From: Sporomusa sp. KB1
GTDB lineage: Bacteria > Bacillota > Negativicutes > Sporomusales > Sporomusaceae
Length of the DNA: 64,000 nucleotides
Assembly (NCBI RefSeq): GCF_007830295.1
Contig: NZ_VLKC01000002.1
Location: 1,088,940 to 1,152,939 of the forward strand
Direction: 5' to 3'
Shown here: positions 24,638-31,712 of the stretch, one piece after another
Numbering within the stretch: the stretch's first letter is position 1
Layout: each line of letters begins with the position of its first letter
Program-made: the position numbers and the translations under genes
Notes under the pieces: model-generated
Seen by the model: the letters and a program-made list of their open reading frames with translations, nothing else
What the model was told of the DNA's origin: nothing
Database searches by the model: none

Positions 24638-25627
24638 GTGAATGAAACGGAATTCCGAAGTCGGTACGATCAAGAAGTACCCATATTTCTAGCGTGGGGA
24701 CAATTCGTTCAAAACCAGATTGTTAATACTTTAAAAGAGACAGTTGACACTAGCATATTCCTAAAAATTCCGCCTCAAGAGCCACGTATCAAATCAATAG
24801 ATTCCATACTAGCCAAAGCCTTTCATCGCAATAAAAATTACTCCTCTCCTTATGACGATATTACCGATAAAGTTGGCATTCGCTTTGTTGTACTTCTTAC
24901 AATTGATACAGCAAAAATTGGTGAAATTATTGAATCCTTTAACGGTAATCTTTGGCGTGCATCAAAAGATAAAGACTATGAGGAACAACGCAAGGAGTCG
25001 CCTGAACACTTCACTTACGAATCTCTTCATTATGTAGTATTCAACTTAAAAGAAACTGAATATCTTGGCGTAACTATTCCGCCTGGTGTACCTTGTGAGA
25101 TTCAAATTCGAACTCTATTACAACATGCTTATGCTGAAATGTCCCATGACACCATTTATAAACCCCAAGTCAAGGCTGATCCGCTGGTAAAACGCTTCAT
25201 GGCACGCAGCATGGCTTTAGTAGAATCGGCGGATCATTTTTTTCTAGACGCCATGCAGGAAATAGATAAACAAAGTCAAACACATCGACAATGGACTGAT
25301 ATATGTGCACACTATTACACTTGGCAGCAGGGCGTTGAATTTGATACCCATGCAAATACCTTTTTAATAGATCAATTAATCCCCATATTGAAGGATACCT
25401 CCGTTCAGGATGTTGCTACATACCTTCAACAGAACAAAGTACAATTTAACACTATTATACTTAGAAAAATAGAAATATCCTGGATTTACCGACAGCCTGC
25501 CGTACTGCTAGTTTATTATCTTATTGCGCATAGGAATACTGTACTTCAAAGAAATTGGCCTTTGACTGACGATATCTTGCATTCTCTTTTATCTGATATG
25601 GGGGTCGCACCTCTTCCAATTAAATGA
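24638..25627 (+). CDS. RelA/SpoT synthetase-domain protein (toxSAS-like)
   Basis: A 329-residue protein with a nucleotide pyrophosphokinase (RelA/SpoT synthetase) domain in residues 45-180: RIKSIDSILAK (R50, K52, S53), DKVGIRFVV (D77, G80, R82), YESLHYVVF (Y127, S129, H131), EIQIRT (E154, Q156, R158) and AEMSHDTIYK (E167, H170). All key positions look intact. No HD hydrolase domain is present. The C-terminal 150 residues are helical and unassigned. Small alarmone synthetases without hydrolase, paired with a neighbour gene, are known as toxSAS and include prophage-borne defence enzymes (PhRel, CapRel). The pairing with a nucleoid-protein-like gene is the odd feature. A GGAGGG site precedes the GTG start. 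Confidence 0.82.
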   Translation: MNETEFRSRYDQEVPIFLAWGQFVQNQIVNTLKETVDTSIFLKIPPQEPRIKSIDSILAKAFHRNKNYSSPYDDITDKVGIRFVVLLTIDTAKIGEIIESFNGNLWRASKDKDYEEQRKESPEHFTYESLHYVVFNLKETEYLGVTIPPGVPCEIQIRTLLQHAYAEMSHDTIYKPQVKADPLVKRFMARSMALVESADHFFLDAMQEIDKQSQTHRQWTDICAHYYTWQQGVEFDTHANTFLIDQLIPILKDTSVQDVATYLQQNKVQFNTIILRKIEISWIYRQPAVLLVYYLIAHRNTVLQRNWPLTDDILHSLLSDMGVAPLPIK

Positions 25628-25715
25628 AACACAATTACATTGTGTTTCATTCGCAAAAACACTGCCCGCCCTTGTCTCATCTGGCTTTACAGCCTTTCGT
25701 CCAGACCGGCGGGCA
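25623..25715. terminator. Two hairpins after the RelA/SpoT gene
   Basis: The first, AATGAAACACAAT/ATTGTGTTTCATT (13 perfect pairs, 3-base loop, 25623-25651), overlaps the stop codon. The second, TGCCCGCC/GGCGGGCA with an inner CTGG/CCAG (25663-25715), is followed by TTTAC. Together they probably end the lysogeny operon. A third near-copy, AATGAAACATAATTA, occurs at about 25731-25745 in the promoter region of the recombinase gene. Confidence 0.55.
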
Positions 25716-25743
25716 TTTACATTACTATTGAATGAAACATAAT

Positions 25744-25749
25744 TATAAT
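25744..25749 (+). promoter_or_regulatory. Possible -10 element of the recombinase gene
   Basis: A consensus TATAAT lies about 45 bases before the recombinase start codon. The -35 position is weak. It directly follows the AATGAAACATAATTA repeat, so a factor binding that repeat would cover the promoter. Confidence 0.35.
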
Positions 25750-25793
25750 ATATACTTAGTTGTGTTAAGATAAATTTGGAAGGAGTTTTGACC

Positions 25794-26363
25794 ATGAATC
25801 TTGTCGAACCCATCCGCGACCGCGCCAAAATTGAAGCCATGAAAACCTATCTTAAAGGAAAGAACCTACGGGACTATGCTCTTTTTTGCCTTGGCATTAA
25901 CAGTGGTCTGCGAGTGTCTGATTTACTGGCGTTGAAAGTTGCAGACGTGACTGAGGGAAAGAACGGAAAGAGGAAAATTAAATCCCGTATCGAAATCATA
26001 GAAAAAAAGACTGGGAAAACCAAAGATTTCCCGCTTGCCTCCGCTGCTCAGAAAGTATTTGAGGAATATCTCGCTGCAGTTAGTCCAAAGGAATGGCTCT
26101 TTCCCTCGCGGATCGGGCACGGCCCCCTGGATCGCGTGCAGGCATGGCGTATCCTCTCCGAAGCGGCCCAGGCAATTGGCATCCCCGGCCGGATCGGAAC
26201 GCACACGCTACGAAAAACCTTCGGGTACTGGGCATTCAAGCAAGGCTATGACATTACCCGTATTCAAAAACTGCTCAATCATTCCTCGCCAGGCGTCACA
26301 TTAGCCTATATCGGTATAACCAAGGACGAATTGGACGATGTTTATCTGAATCTTAATCTCTAG
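25794..26363 (+). CDS. Mini tyrosine recombinase (catalytic domain only)
   Basis: A 189-residue Xer-type recombinase without the usual arm- or core-binding N-terminal domain. Catalytic residues: R in GLRVSDLLAL, HxxR in THTLRKTFG, a further His in LLNHSSPG and the Tyr in LAYIG. The ATG at 25794 has GGAAGGAG 8 bases upstream; a TTG 18 bases earlier sits inside that site. Such short integrases are common in Firmicutes phages and plasmids. In a MuA-carrying phage it is not needed for integration and might invert or resolve DNA, or be a passenger gene. Confidence 0.82.
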   Translation: MNLVEPIRDRAKIEAMKTYLKGKNLRDYALFCLGINSGLRVSDLLALKVADVTEGKNGKRKIKSRIEIIEKKTGKTKDFPLASAAQKVFEEYLAAVSPKEWLFPSRIGHGPLDRVQAWRILSEAAQAIGIPGRIGTHTLRKTFGYWAFKQGYDITRIQKLLNHSSPGVTLAYIGITKDELDDVYLNLNL

Positions 26364-26393
26364 CTTGCCGCGCCCGCTACAAAAACAAAGAAG

Positions 26394-26425
26394 CCTGTGG
26401 ATAACCTTATCAGGTTACCCACAGG
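26394..26425. repeat. Stem-loop after the recombinase gene
   Basis: CCTGTGG-A-TAACCT and AGGTTA-C-CCACAGG form a 13-pair stem with one mismatch and a TATC loop. No T-run follows, so it is either a weak terminator of the recombinase gene or a protein-binding site. Confidence 0.5.
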
Positions 26426-26560
26426 ACTATGTCTACTGAAATATGTATAAATTTTCTTTTTACAACCGATTCCTATACAAAATTACAACTGGAAATCAAT
26501 TTTCCTTTTACTATTTCAAAATGTCTCTAAATCCTTATAAACACTAACCTTATGGCCATT

Positions 26561-26600
26561 ACTTGCGAACTTGCAAACTTGCGAACCTCTACTTGCGAAC
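26561..26600. repeat. Tandem ACTTGCGAAC repeats
   Basis: Three exact copies of ACTTGCGAAC (26561-26570, 26577-26586, 26591-26600) and one variant ACTTGCAAAC (26569-26578) lie head to tail. The arrangement is iteron-like. Multiple short direct sites are expected at the ends of transposing phages, so these may bind the MuA-like transposase. Confidence 0.55.
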
Positions 26601-26703
26601 CTAAACAAGGCTTTTCAGTCTTAAAACCTCTGTTGAACACCAAATTCAATACTACAAGCCTACATCAATAACAGCCTGTAACGCTGTAATATCAATAGTT
26701 TTA

Positions 26704-26740
26704 AGTGTTATAACAGCACTCTGAATTCTGTTATAACACT
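26704..26740. repeat. 13-base perfect inverted repeat with GTTATAAC core
   Basis: AGTGTTATAACAG and CTGTTATAACACT flank an 11-base spacer. Each arm holds the palindrome TGTTATAACA. The same GTTATAACAG string recurs in the central gap of the prophage (about 6663-6672). Candidate binding site for a phage protein near the left end. Confidence 0.55.
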
Positions 26741-26768
26741 GTCTTGTACATATGGACATAAAGAAAAA

Positions 26769-26803
26769 ACGTTTTCTGCGGTCTAGTTTCTCGCAAAAAA
26801 CGT
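26769..26803. repeat. Inverted repeat ACGTTTTCTGCG / CGCAAAAAACGT
   Basis: Twelve-base arms with one mismatch and an 11-base spacer. It lies about 30 bases after the previous inverted repeat, in the zone where the phage end is expected. Confidence 0.45.
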
Positions 26804-27189
26804 GAGATTTTATATAAATCAATTATTTTTTTCCAGGTCCCTGTAACCCTTACCATTACTGGGTATCCCGGTCATTTTCTATCAATCCCGGGTATTCCCG
26901 GTTTCTCTTATTTTCTGTGAGACTCTACATTTGATGCCGTGTTCATAACTTGTTGACTTCTACTCAAACTTTACCTTCCAGATTACCGGGGCTACGTCAG
27001 CCTATCCACCGGCTTTCCCGGTAGCCTTTGCTTCTTAGCCCATCCCTCTTTCAAGCGGTATACGGCTGACTACCTACTCCGGCTAGTTATATTTACCCGG
27101 AGAACCCTTGAAAGTTATTCCATTCCTGATACTTGTTTTGCGTAAACGTCAGAGCCGCAAGTTTCCCCACTCCCGCCTCCCCTCCATCC

Positions 27190-27437
27190 CAATGAGTGGC
27201 TTTTGCCACTTAAGTTTCGAAGGAACGGGTCGCACGATACGGTTCTCCGTATCGTGTATAGCGGTGCAGAAAAGGGCAATGAGTTCCGCCCTCATTGCCC
27301 TCAAGATTTTGATACTATATTCAATAGCGGTCCTTCCTGCATACTGTCCCTATCTGGACAGAGGCATCTCAGAGACGGTTTGAAATCACTGCTTAAAACA
27401 GGGGGTTTTCAGTGTTTTTGAACCGTCTCTTTGATGC
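27190..27437. ncRNA. Candidate structured RNA: train of five hairpins
   Basis: In order: GAGTGGC/GCCACTT with a TTTT loop (27194-27211); CACGATACGG/CCGTATCGTG with TTCT (27233-27256); GGGCAATGAG/CTCATTGCCC (27274-27300); CTGTCC/GGACAG (27344-27361); and a long compound stem with AGAGACGGTT/AACCGTCTCT, inner CACTG/CAGTG and AAAAC/GTTTT and outer GCATC/GATGC (27364-27437). Five tight stems within 250 bases and no ORF suggest RNA structure, but strand, ends and family are unknown. A cluster of MITE-like elements is the alternative. Confidence 0.4.
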
Positions 27438-27463
27438 TACCCTCGATGCTACAGCAATGATAG

Positions 27464-27550
27464 CTACAGCTTTGATAAACGCTCTGCCGCCCGGGTAATG
27501 ATTCGTCCTGTCATAGCCATGGGATCCTTGCCTCTAGCCTCTCTAATATC
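27464..27550 (-). pseudogene. 3' remnant of an unrecognised gene fused to the lasso exporter
   Basis: Downstream of the truncated exporter, in another frame, an open stretch reads REARGKDPMAMTGRIITRAA and ends with TAG at 27464-27466. It looks like a genuine protein C-terminus without a start of its own. I do not recognise it. Its junction with the exporter at about 27,550 implies a deletion between two genes. Confidence 0.35.
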
Positions 27551-27699
27551 AATAGACCAGCCAGACCAAGCAAGGGAATGAGCAAGAACACGCCGCCCCC
27601 TTCGATAAGGCCAAGGAAAACCATCAGCGCAAGGTTGACAAGAAGCTTCCTCCTACTGAAGGCATACAGTTCTTGAATATAAGCGAGAAGCGTGTTCAT
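27550..27699 (-). pseudogene. Lasso-peptide ABC exporter, 5' fragment only
   Basis: The ATG at 27699 begins about 50 codons of a lasso-cluster ABC exporter N-terminus: LLAYIQELYAFSRRKLLVNL followed by the first membrane span (LALMVFLGLIEGGGVFLLIP). Normal exporters have about 570-600 residues with a C-terminal ATPase; here homology stops near 27,550. The frame then runs on as nonsense to 27511. The product cannot work. Its place after the precursor gene is the normal place for the exporter (D) gene. The rest may have been lost with prophage-end rearrangement. Confidence 0.7.
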
Positions 27700-27760
27700 A
27701 CTCGTTCCTTCCGGTTGTCGTAATTTTATGATAACAGAAAATCGCAGTCGCATACTGCTT

Positions 27761-27805
27761 CCAGGTTTACATGCAAGAGGGATCCCCTCTTACATGTATG
27801 CCTGG
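27761..27805. promoter_or_regulatory. Strong hairpin between precursor and exporter
   Basis: TACATGCAAGAGGG and CCCTCTTACATGTA (14 pairs, one G-U on the minus-strand RNA, 3-base loop) are extended by CCAGG/CCTGG. No T-run follows. In peptide clusters such a hairpin often stabilises the short precursor mRNA and limits exporter expression; that role is inferred. Confidence 0.6.
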
Positions 27806-27816
27806 ATTGCTTGACC

Positions 27817-27933
27817 TTAAGAAAGGGAACTAGATCCGCCCCCATCGCCGCCAAGACCGACATCGTTTTCTGTTTTATCAGCCACTGAGAGCTGTCTCAA
27901 AACCGGAGCATGCCAAACCTCTTTCTCTTCCAT
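27817..27933 (-). CDS. Lasso peptide precursor (38 residues)
   Basis: Too short for ordinary gene calls, but it has a perfect GGAGGTGATGAA site before the ATG at 27933. The leader shows the W/Y-x-x-P-x-L recognition motif (W7, P10, L12) and a conserved Thr at 21 (DKTE), the residue normally second from the leader end. That gives the core NDVGLGGDGGGSSSLS, with Asp at core position 8 for an eight-residue isopeptide ring. An Asn at position 1 is unusual (Gly, Ala, Ser or Cys are common), so the cut site is uncertain. The core ends in Ser, as in paeninodin, where the C-terminal Ser is phosphorylated. The sulfotransferase gene lies just upstream. Confidence 0.8.
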   Translation of the reverse strand: MEEKEVWHAPVLRQLSVADKTENDVGLGGDGGGSSSLS

Positions 27934-27965
27934 TTCATCACCTCCCTTCAACCAACATGGAAGTA

Positions 27966-28823
27966 TTATCCTGACACCCGGCCATCTTCATCCAGATAAC
28001 CGAAACGTCGCATAACTCTGTGATGGTCACGAATGACTTGCTCTATCTGTCCCGGCGTCAGGGAATCGCGCCAGCCGCCGCTTCGGCCTTCCCGAAAAAA
28101 AGCGCTGTGGCTTGATTGCACTTCTACAAAACCGCCCTGTTGCTCCTGTCTTTGCAATAACTTGAAATCGGAAAACTTCACGGCCTGGTCAATGCTTTCT
28201 GCATCCCAGGGCAGGCCAGCAAACCGCGCCAGTTCTGTAAATGTTTCCAAAGGCTTAGCCTTCATGTCCTCATATCGTACCACATGCACCGCCATTTCCG
28301 GCGCATCAACCCAGCTTGCCACGTTGGTGCTCCAGTCCAGAAGGCGCTGATGTAAAACTGTCGCACCCGACGCGGCTGATATGCTCAGGAAACTGTCCGT
28401 TCTGCCCATTATCCTAACAATTTTGTCAATACTTTTCATCAGATGAAAAGAGAAAGAAACAGCTACATCCAGCGGATTACGGATAATATAAATGGCTTTG
28501 GAAACCTCAGGCGGAAAAAGCGGTTGCCCGCCAGGCAAGTAGGTGTAAGCATCATGACACTTTATAAAAACCGGTTCCGGCGAATTGGCTGCCAGAAATC
28601 TGTATACCGCCGGGCGCAAGCAGTCAACCTCCGCAACAGTCAGGTCACTGGAGTCCAGTCCGGTAATATCATCGAAGAAATATCGATTGTAAGATGTCAG
28701 ATTAGTATATAGAGAATTGATATGCACAGGTGAATTACCGGCAGCCAGCAGATTAGAAAGAAAAATCCGCAACCAGGTGTTGCCGGATTTAGGATAGGAA
28801 GCTAACCAAATGATGCCGCTCAT
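27966..28823 (-). CDS. Sulfotransferase in the lasso cluster
   Basis: A 285-residue PAPS-dependent sulfotransferase (Sulfotransfer_1 type). The 5'-PSB loop is YPKSGNTWLR at residues 10-19 and the 3'-PB motif is IIRNPLDVAVSF. A catalytic-type His lies in IKCHDAY. The C-terminal SGGWRDSLTPGQIEQV is the usual PAPS-contact region. It follows the cyclase gene and precedes the precursor gene in one direction. The precursor core has Ser but no Tyr, so the acceptor would be a Ser hydroxyl or another molecule. Substrate is inferred from context only. Confidence 0.85.
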   Translation of the reverse strand: MSGIIWLASYPKSGNTWLRIFLSNLLAAGNSPVHINSLYTNLTSYNRYFFDDITGLDSSDLTVAEVDCLRPAVYRFLAANSPEPVFIKCHDAYTYLPGGQPLFPPEVSKAIYIIRNPLDVAVSFSFHLMKSIDKIVRIMGRTDSFLSISAASGATVLHQRLLDWSTNVASWVDAPEMAVHVVRYEDMKAKPLETFTELARFAGLPWDAESIDQAVKFSDFKLLQRQEQQGGFVEVQSSHSAFFREGRSGGWRDSLTPGQIEQVIRDHHRVMRRFGYLDEDGRVSG

Positions 28824-28851
28824 CAGTGTCTCCTTTGCTTTGATATGTTTC

Positions 28852-30762
28852 TTATTTAAAAGTATTTAGAAAGGCCAGCAGAAAAACCCCCTGCGGAACC
28901 ATATGCATGGCAGAAAATTCGTCCGGTGTGCTGCAGCGGTTAGTCTGCATGGAGTACTTAAGCATGCTCTCCAGCCTGTCCGTATCAACGATTTCCTGTG
29001 CTAAAGGCGTCTTGACCATAGCCTGCAGCAGCGCTTGCACTTTGCCTCTTTGCCAGTTGTAGCGGTCATGATAATCCACGGAAAACGGCTCCTTGGTTGT
29101 GCGGAAGCGAATGGCGTCAGGTAAAATTCCCGCCATTCCGGCCCGGATCATATACCGCTTATAGCCATTGTTTACCTTCATAGTTCCGGGTAGGGCCAGG
29201 CAGAATTCAATGACTCGTTTATCTAAAAAAGGCATACTCAATGCCACTTTTTCATAGCCGGAAAAAGCCAGGCCTGTTCTAGCCTGTCGCACAAAGTTGA
29301 TGCTCTTCACTTGATTCTTCCGGTGATCCGGCAAAACCTCCCCCAGGGTATATGACAACAATTGATATTCCCGCATAGTCTTGTGGTCCAGTTGCTGCCT
29401 GACAAAGTCCGGCCTGAGTACCGTCCCCTGCCCTACCATCACTAGATCAAATCGGGGCTTATACCGCCTGAGCCACCAGCCCGGCAGCAGCGGCCACAGT
29501 ACCTCCGACTTAATCAACCCCAGGCAGCCGCGTTGTTCCACCCGCCCTCTGGCCACTACCTCCCGCAGCAGGGACGGCCACTGGCCCTTACGGAAAAGCT
29601 CGGCATAGTAGCCATAACCATGAAAGGTTGGCCCCATTTCGCCGCCCACACCGTCCAAAATCACTCTGACTCCTTTGCTGGCCGCCGCCGCAGCAAAAGC
29701 GGTATATAGATAATGCCTGGACGTATAGACCGGTTTCTCGCCAGACCAGATCAGGCGTTCCAGATCATCAAAAGGCCCGCGCCAGGCGTCGCTGATATAT
29801 TCGATAGACAACGCAGGGCGCCCCTGCAGGAGATCAATATATTCGCGCTCGTCCCGGACATTGCCGCCATAGCTATCTGGCAGCACTGCTGAAAAGGCGG
29901 TTAAGGAGCGTCCCTCTCCGGCCAGTAACCTGGCAGCAGTACCGGTAATCGCTGATGAATCAAGTCCGCCGCTGAACAACGACGCCACGGGAAAAGCACT
30001 GCGCAGCCTGGCGGCTACAGCCTGGAAAAATACGTCGCGGAAAGCTTCGACATATTCGGCTTCGGTTTTTAGATTGAGCCTGTTATCATAGTCAGGCTCC
30101 CAGTACTCGGTTTTATGAATGCCGTTGGCTGTTATGGTCATCACGGTGGCACCGGGCATCAGGAAAATTCCTTCAAAGTAGGTGCTTTCTCTCTCAACAC
30201 CAAATAGGGAAAGGGTGGCCAGCTTCCGCAGATTGGGCCGGCGGTCAATTCCCGGAATGGTATGGATAGCCCGTATTTCCGTGGCAAAGGCAAAACAGCG
30301 GGAAGGCCGGAAATGATAATACAGCGGCTTATTGCACATATGGTCAGTCACACAGACCATTTCCCGCCGCTTCTCATCCCAAATAACAAAGACAAACTCC
30401 CCCAGCAGTTGCTTGGGACACTCTTTGCCCCATTTTTCATAACTTTTCAGAATCAGCATACTGTCGGGTATTCCCGGCTGTTGGTCAAGGGGAATATTCA
30501 GTTTGGCACACAGCTCCTCCCGGTTGTCAAGCCGCGCATCAGCTGTGATGGCCAGGCCGGAGGCAGGCTCACAGTACGGCAGTTTCTCGCCCAGGGATTC
30601 GGGCGTAATACAAAATAACTGCTGGCCAAGACCGGCAGGCCCGTCCTGCCATGTACCGTTTCCATCCGGTCCGCGGTGGGAAAGGGAAGCCGTCATCCCT
30701 TGCAGGACGTTGTTCGCCAGCGGACTGCCGTCTGTGTTAAAGATACCGCATATCGCACTCAT
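28852..30762 (-). CDS. Lasso cyclase (asparagine synthetase-like, C protein)
   Basis: A 636-residue AsnB-like protein. The N-terminal glutamine-hydrolase-type domain starts SAICGIFNTDGS (the catalytic Cys position is not directly after Met) and has SHRGPDG. The synthetase part has the PP-loop SGGLDSS and VILDGVGGEMGP. In lasso pathways it adenylates the Asp/Glu side chain and closes the isopeptide ring onto the new N-terminus. Length and motifs are those of functional C proteins. The start overlaps the upstream kinase gene by four bases. Confidence 0.88.
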   Translation of the reverse strand: MSAICGIFNTDGSPLANNVLQGMTASLSHRGPDGNGTWQDGPAGLGQQLFCITPESLGEKLPYCEPASGLAITADARLDNREELCAKLNIPLDQQPGIPDSMLILKSYEKWGKECPKQLLGEFVFVIWDEKRREMVCVTDHMCNKPLYYHFRPSRCFAFATEIRAIHTIPGIDRRPNLRKLATLSLFGVERESTYFEGIFLMPGATVMTITANGIHKTEYWEPDYDNRLNLKTEAEYVEAFRDVFFQAVAARLRSAFPVASLFSGGLDSSAITGTAARLLAGEGRSLTAFSAVLPDSYGGNVRDEREYIDLLQGRPALSIEYISDAWRGPFDDLERLIWSGEKPVYTSRHYLYTAFAAAAASKGVRVILDGVGGEMGPTFHGYGYYAELFRKGQWPSLLREVVARGRVEQRGCLGLIKSEVLWPLLPGWWLRRYKPRFDLVMVGQGTVLRPDFVRQQLDHKTMREYQLLSYTLGEVLPDHRKNQVKSINFVRQARTGLAFSGYEKVALSMPFLDKRVIEFCLALPGTMKVNNGYKRYMIRAGMAGILPDAIRFRTTKEPFSVDYHDRYNWQRGKVQALLQAMVKTPLAQEIVDTDRLESMLKYSMQTNRCSTPDEFSAMHMVPQGVFLLAFLNTFK

Positions 30763-31658
30763 ATACCTAAATCCCTCTCGATACAGGCCGTCATTGCTTC
30801 TAAACTAGCTCCCGTCTTAGGACGGCTCAACCGGCATACCGCAACGGCCCGGGCCACTGTCGCACACTGCTGCAAAGACAGCGCTTTCCTCTGCCCTGCC
30901 AGCAGGCGGCTCCGGTATCGATTCTGCAGCAGTATCTCCAGCTTATTCATACCCTCTGTTTCTTGCAGGCCAAGACCTTCCAGGCCGTGGGTTTGTAAAT
31001 TGTATATCCGGTACAGGGGCAAAGCTTCCGGGCCAAAATGTTCCTGCAGGGGCAGCTCATACTTCTCTAATCTAGACCGGACTCGCTGCAAGCTCCCGGC
31101 ATTCTCACCGATTGATGCGACGGCATCGGCCCAGAGCTTAAGCCGGGGTAAACCGGGAATGATTTCCGGCAGCCCGGCAGGCGTAAACCTGACTGCACAT
31201 AAATCGTCTGCCAGAACCTGACAGCCTTTTTTATAAAAAGCCGCTGCCAGCGTAGATTTGCCGATTGCCGGATTACCGCTAAACACGACCGCCTGTTGGG
31301 CAAACACTACCGCCGCACCGCGCAAGACCAAATAGCCTCGTTGTAGCAGCAACGCGCCAAATACCGGTCCAAGCAAAAAGGTTTGCACATCATCTATAGC
31401 CGCATCGCCGCATGGCTCTACAACTATTTCTTTGCCGGCAACGGCCAGAAAATGAGCAACCTGGTCAACCTTCAGCAAAAAGCGGTCATGATCAGCCTGA
31501 AAGCATACTCCTTTATCCACAGTCTGATTGAGCTCCCGGGGCACCGGGCCGTAGCGAATTGTAACATCAGCCACACTCGCGGCCACTGCCGGCAAAGCCG
31601 GCAGTTCAATCCCGGACGCGATTGTCAAGCCGTAGGCGGTATAAAGATATTGTTGCAT
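30759..31658 (-). CDS. HPr-kinase-like lasso tailoring kinase (second copy)
   Basis: A 299-residue protein of the HprK-like family that phosphorylates lasso precursors. N-terminus YLYTAYGLTIASGIELPALP; P-loop GNPAIGKST; downstream QVLADDLCAVRF, with the acidic pair used as Walker B in HPr kinases, and LPRLKLW. It is a paralogue of the kinase encoded at 32035-32919. In paeninodin-type clusters the kinase modifies the C-terminal Ser of the precursor, and the precursor here does end in Ser. It overlaps the cyclase gene by four bases. Confidence 0.82.
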   Translation of the reverse strand: MQQYLYTAYGLTIASGIELPALPAVAASVADVTIRYGPVPRELNQTVDKGVCFQADHDRFLLKVDQVAHFLAVAGKEIVVEPCGDAAIDDVQTFLLGPVFGALLLQRGYLVLRGAAVVFAQQAVVFSGNPAIGKSTLAAAFYKKGCQVLADDLCAVRFTPAGLPEIIPGLPRLKLWADAVASIGENAGSLQRVRSRLEKYELPLQEHFGPEALPLYRIYNLQTHGLEGLGLQETEGMNKLEILLQNRYRSRLLAGQRKALSLQQCATVARAVAVCRLSRPKTGASLEAMTACIERDLGI

Positions 31659-31712
31659 ATGTAATTACGATCTCCTCCTGGACTTTATCCGTGCCGAAAA
31701 CGGCCTGATAGC

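Larger units (their letters stand above)
1..26850 (-). mobile_element. Mu-like transposable prophage (partial; right end beyond window)
   Basis: Gene order on the minus strand matches Mu-type phages: repressor and ner at one end, MuA transposase and MuB ATPase, GemA, Mu gp27-like small terminase, large terminase, DUF935 portal, MuF, I-type protease, decoration protein, capsid, gp36, gpG-like, sheath, tube. The tape measure, baseplate and fibre genes are not in the window, so the element continues to the left. The repressor-side end is not pinned down; repeats at 26.56-26.80 kb are the best place for it, and the end given here is an estimate. A 5-bp target duplication cannot be checked with one end missing. 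Confidence 0.85.
26364..27463. other. 1.1-kb region without credible protein genes, rich in hairpins and repeats
   Basis: Short frames at 27108-27383 and 27203-27421 lack ribosome sites and protein-like composition. The interval contains tandem ACTTGCGAAC repeats, a 13-base perfect inverted repeat, several stem-loops and a train of five hairpins at 27190-27437 (listed separately). The first part probably includes the prophage left end with transposase sites; the later part may encode a structured RNA. The minus strand has GTGCGACCCG right after a hairpin (27236-27227), as at a group IIC intron 5' junction, but no reverse transcriptase or domain V is found. Confidence 0.5.

Noticed and set aside
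1..26850. CRISPR array or anti-CRISPR locus in the prophage
   Set aside because: No regularly spaced direct repeats with unique spacers were seen, and no known anti-CRISPR sequence was recognised.
26820..27240. Group II intron on the minus strand (GTGCGACCCG after a hairpin)
   Set aside because: A 5' junction-like string exists, but no reverse transcriptase ORF, domain V or 3' end was found; kept only as an alternative for the structured region.
27108..27421. Plus-strand frames of 91 and 72 codons in the hairpin-rich region
   Set aside because: No ribosome binding sites, composition unlike proteins, and they are laid across perfect stem-loops; more likely chance frames.
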